NCBI RefSeq assembly: GCF_963678635.1 | Contig: NC_087067.1 | Span: forward strand, 35,665,966-35,729,965 | Direction: 5' to 3' | DNA from: Symsagittifera roscoffensis | Taxonomy: Eukaryota; Xenacoelomorpha; Acoela; Convolutidae | Length of the DNA stretch: 64,000 nt | In this document: positions 1-10,028 of the stretch, piece by piece | Numbering within the stretch: position 1 is the stretch's first letter | Layout: the number at the start of each line of letters is the position of its first letter | Translations under genes and position numbers: made by a program | Notes under the pieces: generated by a model | What the model was told of the DNA's origin: nothing | Database searches by the model: none | The model's input: only the letters and a program-made list of their open reading frames with translations

Positions 1-490
1 TCTGAGTTGGGGAAATAATGTTGATCTTTGCGTTATTAGATAAGGGAGGGTTATGATATTATGGTGATATTTTTTTTAGTTGTCAAGTTGGAGTGGTTTG
101 CTTATATTTGACCTGGAGGTCGTAAAATTATAGTTATAGATATGCCTGGAGTTTAATATTTTTCGTCTAATTGGTTTGTGTTAGAGTTATAGAAGGTGAC
201 GGATTGAATGAATCTTATTGGCTAATTTTGAACTAGAATCGCTGCGTGTTTGTCAGCATGTTTTTTGAAAAATGAAAGTTTAAAACGTTTCAGAGGTGCA
301 AAGATTATTAATTGTAAAATTAAAGTTGTTTTTGAAATTCAACTTTCTTTAATATTTTAGATTGTGGAATGAATGTTTTGTATTTTTTGCGTGGTTGATT
401 TCTAAGTCGTGACGACTCTCTATGTTCTGATTTCTCTAATTGTTCTTGGGGTATAATTTTTTCTGTCATTTTTCTATTTTTTCTTTCTTT
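1..490. other. T-rich noncoding flank of the leftmost Ty3 element
   Basis: No gene is seen here. The stretch lies 3' of the minus-strand integrase, so it should hold the 3' untranslated region and possibly the 3' LTR of that element. A pyrimidine-rich run at about 470-492 would be a polypurine tract on the minus strand, but I could not match any part of this stretch to a second LTR, so no LTR is called. Confidence 0.4.
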
Positions 491-922
491 TTAAGGTATA
501 TTTTGATCTAGCTTTTTTGTATTGTTTTTCGTTGTAGTTGATTTTTTATTTTGTTTTTCGAGGTGAATGTCATTTTGCTCTTTTGTTTCACTTTCCGTAT
601 GTGGGTGATTTGGAATAACTTTTAAACCTGTGAAAGAATATAATTGAGTTAGTTCGCGTAGTGCGTATTCTTTTGGGTAATAAGGCAATAAATTGTTTCG
701 ATGTTGAACAATTTCTTTTTGGTCTGAGTCGGTGATTTTGTATGTTACGTCAGTGGGTTTGGCAATTATTTGGTATGGTCCTTTACGAAGGGGTTGTAAT
801 TTTTTAGAAATTCGTTTTTGAGTGTTAAAATTAGGTATTAAAACAAATGTTCCAATTTTCAAATCGGAGGCTGGTGTAAAGCGTGAATTTATTTGTTCAT
901 TAATGTTTTGCCTTTGTAACAA
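491..922 (-). pseudogene. Ty3 integrase C-terminal domain (fragment)
   Basis: This is the C-terminal end of the leftmost element's integrase. The stretch GTFVLIPNF...LRKGPYQIIAKPTDVTYKI has the GPY/F-type module known from Ty3/gypsy integrases (the GPYQII core). The tail afterwards is rich in K, N and T and looks disordered. It overlaps the preceding integrase fragment (889-1305) in another frame, so a frameshift near 900 separates them. The first methionine is probably not a real start, because translation should arrive from the upstream frame as part of Pol. Confidence 0.7.
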
Positions 923-1840
923 CTTTTTGTTACTTTTTGGTAAATTTCATTGTGTTTTTTATCTCTATTTAAAATCCATTCGGTGTGTGTACCGGAGGCT
1001 GATTTAAGAATTTGTAGGTGATGGAAATGATCTTCATCATGTGTGTGTAAAGGTAGGTTATAACAAATTGAGTCTTTATTCGGTTGACAATGACTTTGTG
1101 CATTTTTATGAGAGTTTGCTGTAAACATAATTGGTTTACGTGGCTTTTGATTAAAAACCATTTCATATGGTGACATTCCTAGAGTTGTCGTAATTTGTGA
1201 AATATATGCTAAGGGGAATAATTTTACATCTGCTGACCATTCGGTGTATCTTGTATCATTTCCATTGATGATACATCTAAGATATTCTTGTAGTGAACGG
1301 TTCATACCTTCGACTAAGCCGTTTGTCCAAGGTGATGAGATGTACGTGGTTTGTGCTTAATGTTATATAAATGACATAGTGTGATGATTTCATTATTTAT
1401 GAATTCTGTACCGTTGTCTGTAACTAAAATTTGGGGTATTCCGAACTTGGCTATCCATTGTTCATAAAGTGTTGTGTAAGCGTAATAAGCGTTACAATGT
1501 GGTACTGGGTTGAGTGCTACATAATGTGTAAATGCGTCAACAATTACCATAATGTAGGAGTTTCCTTCAGATGATGGTAAATTGGTCCTTTTGTATCAAA
1601 TGAGATACGATGGTTAAAGTATAAACTCTGTCCTTTAAAATCTTGTTTTTGTGCTATTTGTTTTTGATTTGGATAAGTTTTATTTAGCTGACATACTATA
1701 CAATCATTGCATAGTACTTTTATCCAAATTGGTGCATTTGGGAAATAGAAATTTTGTATAAAATTTGAAAATGTTTTTTCTGATCCTGAGTGTCCTTTAA
1801 TGTTTTGTGTATGTGAAATGTTAAAAGCTATGAGAATCAT
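889..1840 (-). pseudogene. Ty3 integrase zinc finger and catalytic core (frameshifted)
   Basis: Three overlapping fragments make up this region. 1544-1840 holds the HHCC zinc finger (H-S-G-S-E-K ... C-N-D-C-I-V-C) and the first catalytic Asp in SFDTKGPI. 1314-1550 holds the core with LVTDNGTEF, the second Asp. 889-1305 follows the catalytic Glu (VEGMNRSL) and continues through the rest of the core. Frames change near 1545 and near 1310. Integrase would insert the cDNA into host chromosomes, but this copy is broken and presumably inactive. Confidence 0.75.
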
Positions 1841-2050
1841 ACTTAAAGGGAGACAGGGAACTGTAGATTCATTTAGTTGGTATTCTAGAAGGTCTGTGTT
1901 TTCATTGATTGTTGTATTATTAAATTTTCGAAAATATCGGAGGAGTGTTTTATTTCCTAAAATCGTGGTATCTGCTTTTACGGGTTTAGTTTTGTATTTA
2001 TGCCATGATTTCAGTTGTCTAATTACTGGGTCAAGATTTTGATATTGTTT
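1841..2050 (-). pseudogene. Decayed RNase H-integrase linker
   Basis: The minus strand between the RNase H ORF and the integrase zinc finger carries several stops in every frame. By position it is the linker that joins RNase H to integrase in Pol. Nothing else is recognisable in it. Confidence 0.4.
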
Positions 2051-3064
2051 CTAGGTATTAATTGTAATTTTATCTGTTGGGGGGAGAAAAATGTTTTCAA
2101 TTTCTAATTTAGATAAAGTAATTGTGTCAAGTGGGTCATGGAGTTCAAAAACTTGATTTATTGTGTATTTTGAATCATTTGTTTGTGGTCCTGATAAATT
2201 TATTTTATCAGTTAGATTTTCTTTTTCAATTAACGGAAAAAGGTCTTTTTTATGCGAGTGTTGTTTTACTCTTTTTTGTTGGGTGTTATTTTTTATCCAT
2301 TGTGAGGATGGAATTGGTTTGAAAGTTGATGTTCCAAGTAGGTCAACTTCGTAGTGGTTGTATTGGCAATCTAAGTAAAGTGGGAAGTGTTGTAGGTTAT
2401 TTATCTGTGATTGTTCAATGTCAGTTTTTACTGCATATTTGCATTCTAGTCGGGGTGATGTTTCGTTTTCTGCAAGGTAAAATTTTATATTTTTGGGTAT
2501 TTCAACTGTAGTTTTTCGTGTAAGTAATTCAGGTGGTGTATTTCGACTTAATGTATCTGGTAATGCAAGATTCTTTCCTGCTGTCCAAACTATATGTAAG
2601 TTTGGAAAATTCATTAGAATTAATTGAAATCTATAAACTCGGTAATTTGGGTTTGACTTTTTTGTAAAGAGAAAAATGATTGGTTTGTGATCTGTGAATA
2701 GAACTGTTGGATGTTTTGATCCAAGTATCAGAAATCCACATTCTGTAATTGTATCAAATATAGCTGTACATTCTCTCATTAAAGTTGAGAGTCGTAGCTC
2801 TGCTTGAGTGAATAATCGAGAATTTGCTGATATAAGGTTCCTTTTATTTGTACCATTGTGTGATTGTAATAATGCTGCGCCGATGCCAAAATTTGAAGCA
2901 TCGCACATTGCATAGAATGGGTGATTTGGATCTGGAATTGTATTTGAAATTTGTTCAGTTAGAAGTTTTTTAATTTCCTCAAATCGTGTTTGATGTTCTG
3001 TATTCCATTCAAAATTATTTTGTTGTCTGAGGATATTATAGAATGGTCTTAAATATAATTGCAT
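2051..3064 (-). pseudogene. Ty3 RT thumb and RNase H
   Basis: The fragment starts in the RT thumb/connection (YLRPFYNIL...FEWNTEHQTRFEEIK) and continues into RNase H. The catalytic Asp lies in YAMCDASNFGIGAALLQ, the Glu in STLMRECTAI, and the later Asp in LFTDHKPIIF. The stretch ending in ALPDTLSRN closes the domain. About 150 further residues form the linker towards integrase. It is cut from the upstream RT by a TAA at 3146-3148 and a frame change near 3060-3065. Its product would degrade the RNA strand during reverse transcription. Confidence 0.75.
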
Positions 3065-3145
3065 TTTATAAACGTATTTGCTTTAAAAATTCAACATTCC
3101 AAGGAATTCTTGGTTTTTCTTTTTGTTTGTTGGTGGTTGAAGTTT

Positions 3146-6100
3146 TTAAATAGCATCAATGCGTAATTTTATTGGAGTTATTGTCTTTCTTTCTATATTA
3201 TGTCCTAAAAATTTAACTCGTGTTAAAAAGAAGTGTGACTTATCGGGGGCGGCCTTCAGATTTTCGTTTTGAAGTATTTTGTGATAGTGTTCTAAAACTG
3301 TAAACATTTCTTCTTTTGTCCGTGATTGCATAAAAACATCGTCTAAATAAGTGATTGCGTTTTTCTTGATAATTAGTGGTCTAAAAATTTTGCTCATAAA
3401 AGCTGAAAATGCTGCTGGTCCTATGGATATTCCAATGAATAGGCGGTTGAATTCATATTGCTGATTTCCAATAACAAATTGTGTTAAACGTCGTGATTGT
3501 TCATCTAGTGGCATTTGATTGAATGCACTATTCATATCTGCGATTGTAAAGTATTTTCCGTTTATTTTTGTTAAAATAACTTGTATTGGTTCAATAGGCC
3601 AATTGCATTTTGACTCGTCTATTAGTGAATTTAGATATCTAGCGTCTAAAACTATTTTTAATGATTCTCCTTTTGCTAAGATGATAACAGGGTTAATAAA
3701 TGTGTTACCTTTTGGTTGTTCTTCTTTGTTTACCGGTGAGATAATTTTATATTGCTCTAAAATATCGAGTAATCTGTTTACTTTATCGTGTAAATGAATT
3801 GGTACTTTACTTGCTCTTTGTTTTTTGAAAACTGCGTCAGGTTTTAACGGGAGATGTAGTGATGAACTGATTTTGCCAACATCAAATTTGGATGTTGCAT
3901 AGACTGATGAATATTTTATTAGCTGTTTGGCTAACTTATCAAATTCGTCTTGTGTTATTTGTGAATGTTGGAAGTTAAACATTGTTAAAAATTTCTGTTG
4001 ATCCTCTGTATAGTTATTTATGTTGAATGTAGGTTTGAAATATGGGGTTTTTGTGAAATAATCTGTATTTCTTTTTTCATTACTTATTATATTATTTATG
4101 GATAGTACTTCGTTAAGAATTGTGGATTGACAAATATCTAATAATTGGAGTATGTTATTTACGCGGTATGCTTTTTCATGTATTGGTGATATTGTAGCGT
4201 TGGTTTTGCAATATCCTAAAAGTCCTAAGGGTAATGTTACTTGATACGGTGTATTATTATATACATGTAACGAAATGATGTCTGAATTCGTATTTTTCAA
4301 ATATTTTATGGATGAAATTGTGATTTTGAAAAACTTATGGATATGTTTGAATTCAAGGTCTGACATAAAGAGTTGTTGTTTATTTTGATTTTTATCATAT
4401 TGGTGAACTTGTTTTATTGAAAAGTTATATATGTTTCCTGATAGTGGTTTCAGGTGTTTCCGTTGTTGGTTATAAATTGGATAAAATTTTGAAAAGAATG
4501 GTGGTTGTTTATTTAATCTTTGACAAAATGTTAGGGCTGTATTTTTTAATTTTGTGTACTTATCTTTGATTAGTATTTTACTATTCAAGATGTTGATTGT
4601 TGGTATATATTTCGAGATAAATGGTATTCCAATGATTTTGTGTTTAATATCAGTGATAAGAAATATTTGTTTAAATGGCTTGTTTAAAATTTTATTTTGC
4701 TCCATTGTTCTTGTGGGGAGAAAAAATAACTGAACTTTTCCATAGTTTACTAATGTTGATCCTTGTGCTGTTGCTAGTGTACTGGAGGTTGCAAGAGGCG
4801 TTAATTTTGGGTGTAATGTTTTGATTTCATTCCATGTGGGAATGGTAATTATGTTTGATTCTGCTCCTGAATCAATTAAAAAATCAATTTCAAGGTCTGG
4901 TGGTTGAAATTCTTTTTTTCTTGGACTTTCTAAAAGAAATGGTATTGTCCAAATTTTTTCTTTGGGTTGTTCTTTTTGTACATTTTGGTAGATGTGATGT
5001 GTATTCAAGCATTTTGGTTTGTCATTTTCATTGGGTTTATTTACAGTGTTAATTTCGTTAGTTTCTTGTGCCATTTGTGTAGTATGGATGGGTTCAATAT
5101 AATAATTGTGAAGGAGTTCCAATTGATTTTCATATATATGTGATGAAAAAGGTTGTTCATATATAATAGGTTCGTAGTCGTTCTCGACTGCTATCATATT
5201 TATGGAGATAGTGTTAACTGTATCACTTTCTGTGTCTGATGATTCACAGTTTATTTGATTTAGTTGTAATTCGTTATTTCCTGTGTCGTCAATACCTGGG
5301 GGGTCTGATGTTGTTTCTTCATTTGATTGTACTTGATTAATATGTCTTTGATGTTTGGGTGTACTACTTCTGTAGCGATGTTTAGAATTATTATAATGGT
5401 TATTATTTCTATGTGGTGATTGAGAATAATTTCTATATCGATTATTATTACTTGAATGTCGATTTTGTGAATTATTTCCTGATCTGTTTTGATAATTATT
5501 GTTTGATCTGTGATAGTTTGATCTGTTATATGAGTTATTTCTTGATCGATTGTTCGGGTAATTCTGATTTCGGTTGTTCGAATAACTTCTATTTCGATTA
5601 TTTGAATAGTTTCTATTTCTGTTATATGATGAGTTTCGCAATTGATTGTTTGGATAGTATTTATTTCTTGTGTTTGATTGGGAATTGGATTTAGAAACAA
5701 ATTGTGTTGTATTTGAATTTGATCTGGAGTAGTTATTTCGACTATTTGGTCGATTATAATGATTTTGTGAAGAATTCTGTGTATTTCTTCGTTCTGGTGA
5801 TCTTCCTCTATAAGTTGAGTTATATGGTGATTGATTCCTTGTGTAATTAGTATTGTTCGGAAGTGGTTTTCCCGAGCTGTTGTTGCTGTATACATTTTTG
5901 TTTGGTAGATTTTGATCTTTTTTCACATATTGATAGAATGATTTGTTTGGTTCTTTATATTTTTGAGGCTTGTTTTGGTCATCTTGTTGTTTTTGTCTAC
6001 ATTCAGAAATTTTATGTCCGTATCGTCGGCAATAATTACACAATTTTTTGAAAGATGGTTTGCCTTTAAAGTTTGGGTGTTTTTCATAAATATTTAGTAC

Positions 6101-7006
6101 TTCAGTGATTTTTTCAACGAGGTCTGTATCTGATTCCTGTATATTATTGATATTTGTGGTGTTTGTTTCGATTCGATTAACATATTGTAATTTCAGATTT
6201 TCTGTTTCTTCAAGTTTCATTGTGATTTCCGCTTGTTCTAGTTCGTCTACTAGTTTTCGGAATACTAAATCGGGTTCTCGGATTGAGGAAGGATGGGATG
6301 CTCTCTTTTTTATTGCTATTTTCCTTAATTGAGGTGTTAAGGTCATCATTAAATTCTCTGTCATTTTTGTGTTTTTATAGTCATGTGTATTTAATGAATA
6401 TGCTTTTCGAACTAGTTTTTCGATACGTACTGCTAATTGTTTGATGGTTTCATTTGGTAATCTGCGAATTTCATTACATAAAACTCTTTGGTGTTGTTTA
6501 TTTCTTTCGGAATCAAACATTTTTGAAAATTCTTGTGTAAATCTTTTCCAATTTGATTTTATTTCTATTGTCAATACTGAAAACCTTATTTGGGCTGCGC
6601 CATCTAAGGTTGTTTGTATCAACGCTGTGCGTCGATGTATCCAATTTTGATGTAGTGGTGTATTAATTGGTTCAGGTCGTATATTTAAAATTAAATTTGC
6701 TGTTACTGCATTTAAATAATCTTCTACAGAATATTCAGGGTCTGTTCCTGTGAATACCATTAATGGCTTGTTTAATGTTATTGATGATCCACCCATAAGG
6801 TATGGATTCATTGTCATTTGTAGTGACTCTGCGGCATTTGGTATTTGTGAAAAATTTGAAAGTTGATTTTTTGTTATTTCGTGTTGTTGAAGGTAATATG
6901 GGAGTGGTATTTCACTTTGCATTTGAGTTGGTTGATACGAGTGTGTGATCATTGGGTTTTGTGGTTGAATTGGTTGAAAAGATTGTGTATTAGTTGTGTT
7001 TTGCAT
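3146..7006 (-). CDS. Gag-protease-reverse transcriptase polyprotein of the leftmost Ty3 element
   Basis: This is a 1286-residue open frame. Residues 1-300 are a Gag capsid-like region. A CCHC zinc knuckle (CNYCRRYGHKISEC) follows at about 323-336. About 200 residues very rich in N, R, S and Y come next, a likely RNA-binding disordered segment. The aspartic protease has IDFLIDSGAESN near residue 709 (D-S-G instead of the commoner D-T-G). Reverse transcriptase follows, with the YLDD catalytic motif near residue 1218. Gag and Pol share one frame with no frameshift between them. The frame stops at 3146 just after the palm, before the thumb, so Pol is truncated. Upstream reading in two other frames suggests Gag may have lost its original N-terminus. 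Confidence 0.8.
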   Translation of the reverse strand: MQNTTNTQSFQPIQPQNPMITHSYQPTQMQSEIPLPYYLQQHEITKNQLSNFSQIPNAAESLQMTMNPYLMGGSSITLNKPLMVFTGTDPEYSVEDYLNAVTANLILNIRPEPINTPLHQNWIHRRTALIQTTLDGAAQIRFSVLTIEIKSNWKRFTQEFSKMFDSERNKQHQRVLCNEIRRLPNETIKQLAVRIEKLVRKAYSLNTHDYKNTKMTENLMMTLTPQLRKIAIKKRASHPSSIREPDLVFRKLVDELEQAEITMKLEETENLKLQYVNRIETNTTNINNIQESDTDLVEKITEVLNIYEKHPNFKGKPSFKKLCNYCRRYGHKISECRQKQQDDQNKPQKYKEPNKSFYQYVKKDQNLPNKNVYSNNSSGKPLPNNTNYTRNQSPYNSTYRGRSPERRNTQNSSQNHYNRPNSRNNYSRSNSNTTQFVSKSNSQSNTRNKYYPNNQLRNSSYNRNRNYSNNRNRSYSNNRNQNYPNNRSRNNSYNRSNYHRSNNNYQNRSGNNSQNRHSSNNNRYRNYSQSPHRNNNHYNNSKHRYRSSTPKHQRHINQVQSNEETTSDPPGIDDTGNNELQLNQINCESSDTESDTVNTISINMIAVENDYEPIIYEQPFSSHIYENQLELLHNYYIEPIHTTQMAQETNEINTVNKPNENDKPKCLNTHHIYQNVQKEQPKEKIWTIPFLLESPRKKEFQPPDLEIDFLIDSGAESNIITIPTWNEIKTLHPKLTPLATSSTLATAQGSTLVNYGKVQLFFLPTRTMEQNKILNKPFKQIFLITDIKHKIIGIPFISKYIPTINILNSKILIKDKYTKLKNTALTFCQRLNKQPPFFSKFYPIYNQQRKHLKPLSGNIYNFSIKQVHQYDKNQNKQQLFMSDLEFKHIHKFFKITISSIKYLKNTNSDIISLHVYNNTPYQVTLPLGLLGYCKTNATISPIHEKAYRVNNILQLLDICQSTILNEVLSINNIISNEKRNTDYFTKTPYFKPTFNINNYTEDQQKFLTMFNFQHSQITQDEFDKLAKQLIKYSSVYATSKFDVGKISSSLHLPLKPDAVFKKQRASKVPIHLHDKVNRLLDILEQYKIISPVNKEEQPKGNTFINPVIILAKGESLKIVLDARYLNSLIDESKCNWPIEPIQVILTKINGKYFTIADMNSAFNQMPLDEQSRRLTQFVIGNQQYEFNRLFIGISIGPAAFSAFMSKIFRPLIIKKNAITYLDDVFMQSRTKEEMFTVLEHYHKILQNENLKAAPDKSHFFLTRVKFLGHNIERKTITPIKLRIDAI

Positions 7007-7272
7007 TTGTATTGGTTGTTGATTTTGTGTATCTGTCGGATGTGGAGAAAAATTCTATGATATGTATATGGTTTTTGCACTCCTTTTCCGCGATATTCTT
7101 GAGTACATGGTGCAAAAATATCTGGTTGTAAATAATCATCATCAGATGATAAGTAATCTGTATGATGAGGTGCTTTTTTATTTTTATTTTGCTGAAAAAA
7201 TGGGTAATTTTCACTACGATCCTGTGGAGGATGTGAATTAGTTTGAAAATTTACTGAGTTGGTTGTTGTCAT
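6949..7272 (-). CDS. Small ORF overlapping the start of gag
   Basis: This 107-residue ORF has no recognised domain. It is rich in Q, N, H and K, like the start of the Gag ORF it overlaps in another frame. It lies between the 381-residue upstream ORF and gag. It may be the displaced N-terminal end of Gag after a frameshift, or a separate small protein. The overlap with gag and the similar composition favour the first reading. Confidence 0.3.
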   Translation of the reverse strand: MTTTNSVNFQTNSHPPQDRSENYPFFQQNKNKKAPHHTDYLSSDDDYLQPDIFAPCTQEYRGKGVQKPYTYHRIFLHIRQIHKINNQYKCKTQLIHNLFNQFNHKTQ

Positions 7273-7295
7273 TGGGTTATCCCAATATCGAGATC

Positions 7296-8441
7296 TTACA
7301 TCATTATTATTAGTTTTTCGTGGGGGATAGTTTGTTTTCGATGTGCGTAATTATAATTGTGTTCTGCAAAAGTGTTTCTTGTGAACGTTCTTCGTGTTTT
7401 TGACGGTACTGTCATAGGTCTAATTGTTTGATAATCCATTTGTGAATATTGTGGAGCAACCGAGGGTTTAACGGTTGATTGTAAGGTTACGTGTGCTAGT
7501 GAAGAGTGTGTATTTTTTGGTTTAGTTAAATTTGGACGTATTGGTGAAATGCTTTGTTGTGTAGTTGGTGTTGTTTGTACGATTTCTTTATTTATAAAGT
7601 GTGATGGAGTTTGGATATCTTGATGTGTAAGATTCCTAGTTCCATTAAGGTTTTCATTGTGTATGACGGTTGAATTTAAACTGTTGTTTCGCGTATTAGG
7701 TAAAAATGTATTGTAGTTTAACGGTGTTGCATCAATGGTTAATGTTACTACTCTTACATAATCTCTTTGATAAGATATTGTACTTATTGCTTGACTTGAG
7801 ATTGATTGTGGGATGTTTATAAATGCATGATGAGACCATTCTGGGTCCCAAACGTAGTCTGACTGTTCTGTGATGGCAGTATCATTGTTTGGATTTTGAC
7901 GTCTGAAATTTTTTCTTGCTTGTGAAATTAGGTCTATATTATGTGTGAAATAATCTATTATAAACCATGCCAAAATTTTTTGTAAGTCATGTTTTGTGTG
8001 TTGTGAAACTTCGTCTTTAGTGAAATTTTCTCTAATTATATGTAGAAAAGTTGAAAATAATGTGATTTCCTGTCGTACTTTTGTATGTTTGGATGTCTCA
8101 GTTGGTGAGTTATTTGGAAATTCTGTTTTTTCTAATATTGAAATATAACTATATATTATTCCAAAAACTTCGTTAGTAAATATTGAGTTTGCTCTTTGTG
8201 AGTTATGATATTGTACGCTTTTAATAAATTCTAAGAATACTTTTGAAATTTCTAAGTCAAGATCGTCTGTTTGAATTACATATTTGCGGTGATTCGGATT
8301 TGGTGTACTGAATTCTATGGTGTAGATTCCATATTTTTGTGTTAAATTACATATATCTTTCAGATAATGTTCTATAATTTGTCTTTTGATTTTTACATCT
8401 GGGAATTCTGTTTTGCATGGGCTGATTCCGGGTTCAAACAA
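7296..8441 (-). CDS. Unknown 381-residue ORF upstream of gag
   Basis: No domain is recognised. The first ~200 residues look globular and helical, with few low-complexity stretches. The last ~180 are rich in T, S, P, N and Q. It lies on the same strand as gag and directly upstream, and has the same A-rich codon use, so it probably belongs to the same element. An ORF of this size before gag is unusual for Ty3/gypsy elements. It could be the N-terminal matrix-like part of a long Gag separated by a frameshift, or an accessory protein. Confidence 0.5.
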   Translation of the reverse strand: MFEPGISPCKTEFPDVKIKRQIIEHYLKDICNLTQKYGIYTIEFSTPNPNHRKYVIQTDDLDLEISKVFLEFIKSVQYHNSQRANSIFTNEVFGIIYSYISILEKTEFPNNSPTETSKHTKVRQEITLFSTFLHIIRENFTKDEVSQHTKHDLQKILAWFIIDYFTHNIDLISQARKNFRRQNPNNDTAITEQSDYVWDPEWSHHAFINIPQSISSQAISTISYQRDYVRVVTLTIDATPLNYNTFLPNTRNNSLNSTVIHNENLNGTRNLTHQDIQTPSHFINKEIVQTTPTTQQSISPIRPNLTKPKNTHSSLAHVTLQSTVKPSVAPQYSQMDYQTIRPMTVPSKTRRTFTRNTFAEHNYNYAHRKQTIPHEKLIIMM

Positions 8442-8675
8442 ATTTAGGAGTAAATTCTTGCAAAAGTCATGCTGCCCTCTATTATCGGGTGCATCTACGA
8501 GGAAGGGGTAAATGTCGTCGTCATCTGGACTATCGTCACTTTGAGTGTGGCTGTGGCTCTTTTTTTCGTTTAATGACTGTTAATATATAACTATCGATGT
8601 GTCTAATTGGTTGATTCCAATTATACAAGTGTACTGGTTTGTAGTTGTATTGCTTTTTTATTCTTCTTTTTCCTC

Positions 8676-9002
8676 TTATTGATGAATTTGAAGTTGTTTC
8701 TGAGTCGGAAAATTATAATTGATCGTGAATGGGACAATTTTATCAATTGATTCTTTTAATTTATAGAGTTCATCTAAATTGCTGGCTTCTGATTCTGAAA
8801 ATGCGTTTCTATTTTTTGAAAATCTTTTTCGTGTGATTTGTCTTTGTTTGTTTATTATTTTTCTTTTTATTGTTAGCCGTTTTGTTCTAATATATCCAAC
8901 TGTTTGTGTATGAGGTGAGATTACAAGATCGTATTTTTTGTTATCTATTTCACAGTTGTGTAAAACGATTGTTTGGTTATTTCCTAGATTTTTGAATGAC
9001 AT
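8676..9002 (-). CDS. Unknown basic ORF (108 residues) at the 5' end of the leftmost element
   Basis: The middle of the protein (about residues 40-65) is strongly basic (KRLTIKRKIINKQRQI, then TRKRFSKNR), as in nucleic-acid-binding tails. No family is recognised. It is the first ORF of the element on the minus strand and lies just after the repeated leader region. Codon use resembles the following ORFs. Confidence 0.35.
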   Translation of the reverse strand: MSFKNLGNNQTIVLHNCEIDNKKYDLVISPHTQTVGYIRTKRLTIKRKIINKQRQITRKRFSKNRNAFSESEASNLDELYKLKESIDKIVPFTINYNFPTQKQLQIHQ

Positions 9003-9084
9003 AAGTTTTAGGATGAGGGATGCAAAAAGTTGTTAGATGATGTCTACTTTCTTAAACTGTTAGTCCTTACGATTTTTTGGTTAG

Positions 9085-9520
9085 CTTAACCTGGGTCTAT
9101 TTGTTCAGGGTTGGAGAGAAAAGTATATCGATTCCGAAGAATGATTTTTTACTTTCTCGTGGCTAGTATAAGCTAAGGTGTTAAATACTTAATCTTACTT
9201 AGGGGTAGTGATTGTGTTCAAGGGTTGGAGAATAGTAAATCGATCCACAAGGTTCGGGTATAATTAGAACGCGAGTAGTTCGTTAGATACTATTTTAAAC
9301 TTACTAAGTCGAAGATTTATCCTGGGTCTGGTAAGAGGAGGGTTCAAGTGAAGGATGAATAACCGAAGTTCTTCACTGTTTATCCTAATTTGAATGGTTA
9401 GTTTTGTTGAAAAATTTCTATTAGTCTTGGGTTTTTTTGGAGGGTTGGATAGTGAATCGACGTTTGAGGTCGTTAAACAATTCCTAAGTGGGTGGGGGAG
9501 AAAAAAATTGTTCTTTTTGA
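9085..9520. repeat. Degenerate ~110-bp tandem repeat in the leader region
   Basis: A motif close to agggttggagaatagtaa followed by tcgat recurs at about 9108, 9219 and 9440, with a weaker version near 9331. The spacing is therefore about 110 bp throughout, giving four degenerate copies. No protein explains it. The position, upstream of the leftmost element's first ORF, fits a leader or promoter-region repeat. Confidence 0.5.
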
Positions 9521-9640
9521 TCCAAGGATTAGCCTTGATGATCAAGTTTTAAATTTAGTGAAATAGAAAATTAATTAAGATCCAAGGATAAGCCTTGATG
9601 ATCTGATTTTAAAATTAAGTGAATTTAAGTTTAAAATGGT
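9519..9640. repeat. Two ~60-bp direct repeats
   Basis: The segment beginning gatccaaggattagccttg at 9519 is repeated with few changes at about 9580, followed in both copies by a similar AT-rich tail. The two copies are adjacent, so this is a short tandem duplication. Confidence 0.7.
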
Positions 9641-9743
9641 TTAAATTTATTTAAGAAAAAGATTTAGTTTTTTAATGATATTAGTGAGCTTATGATTGCT
9701 GTTATGTTTAGGTGATGAAGCTGGGACAACAGATGATTTTATG

Positions 9744-9748
9744 ATTAC
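9744..9748. other. Target site duplication of Ty3-1, left
   Basis: The bases attac precede the 5' LTR and recur directly after the 3' LTR (17334-17338). A 5-bp duplication is the usual footprint of retroviral-type integrases of this group. Confidence 0.9.
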
Positions 9749-10028
9749 TGTGGTGCGTCGTTGTTTAGTCTTAAACATGACGTCATCAGTGTGCTAGCTA
9801 TTCGTGCTAAACTCCATTATCGGTCAAGGTCGTTACCGACCTGCCAATCCACTTGAACCTTAACAGCATGCGCTCTATTCATTCTCTGTTCAACTTATGA
9901 AAGATTTAAGTTGTATTTACTTCTATTGTCATGACATTATTTAAATACTAATCTATCTATATTATCTATATGATAACATAACAAGGAGAATTGATTCTTG
10001 TTTTAAAACTGTCTTTCGACGTTTCACA
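9749..10028 (+). repeat. 5' LTR of Ty3-1
   Basis: It starts TGTG and ends CACA, 280 bp, matching 17054-17333 without a difference that I can see. It contains a palindromic TGACGTCA (CRE/ATF-type) at 9778-9785. The last base supplies the A of the gag ATG. Confidence 0.95.
9778..9785. promoter_or_regulatory. CRE-like TGACGTCA in the Ty3-1 LTR
   Basis: This is a perfect 8-bp CREB/ATF consensus 29 bp into the LTR, repeated in the 3' LTR at 17083-17090. The location in U3 fits a promoter element, but the function is inferred only. Confidence 0.45.

Larger units (their letters stand above)
491..9002 (-). mobile_element. Degraded Ty3/gypsy-like LTR retrotransposon (leftmost element)
   Basis: Read on the minus strand, the domain order is upstream ORFs, gag with a CCHC knuckle, aspartic protease, reverse transcriptase, RNase H, integrase zinc finger, integrase core and a GPY/F-type C-terminus. 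RNase H before integrase is the Ty3/gypsy order. Coding is broken by several stops and frameshifts, concentrated after the RT. It is much more A-rich on its sense strand than the three Ty3 elements further right and belongs to a different lineage. LTRs were not identified, so its true ends are unknown. Confidence 0.8.

Noticed and set aside
5400..5700. Repetitive codons considered as a CRISPR or satellite array
   Set aside because: They encode an N/R/S/Y-rich protein segment in the gag frame and lack regular repeats and spacers.
5260..5895. 211-residue minus-strand ORF, very rich in I, T and N
   Set aside because: It is a frame shadow of the N/R-rich repeat segment of Gag in the leftmost element.
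9264..9545. 93-residue minus-strand ORF in the leader
   Set aside because: It lies across the degenerate ~110-bp repeats, with no domain and composition unlike the following ORFs.
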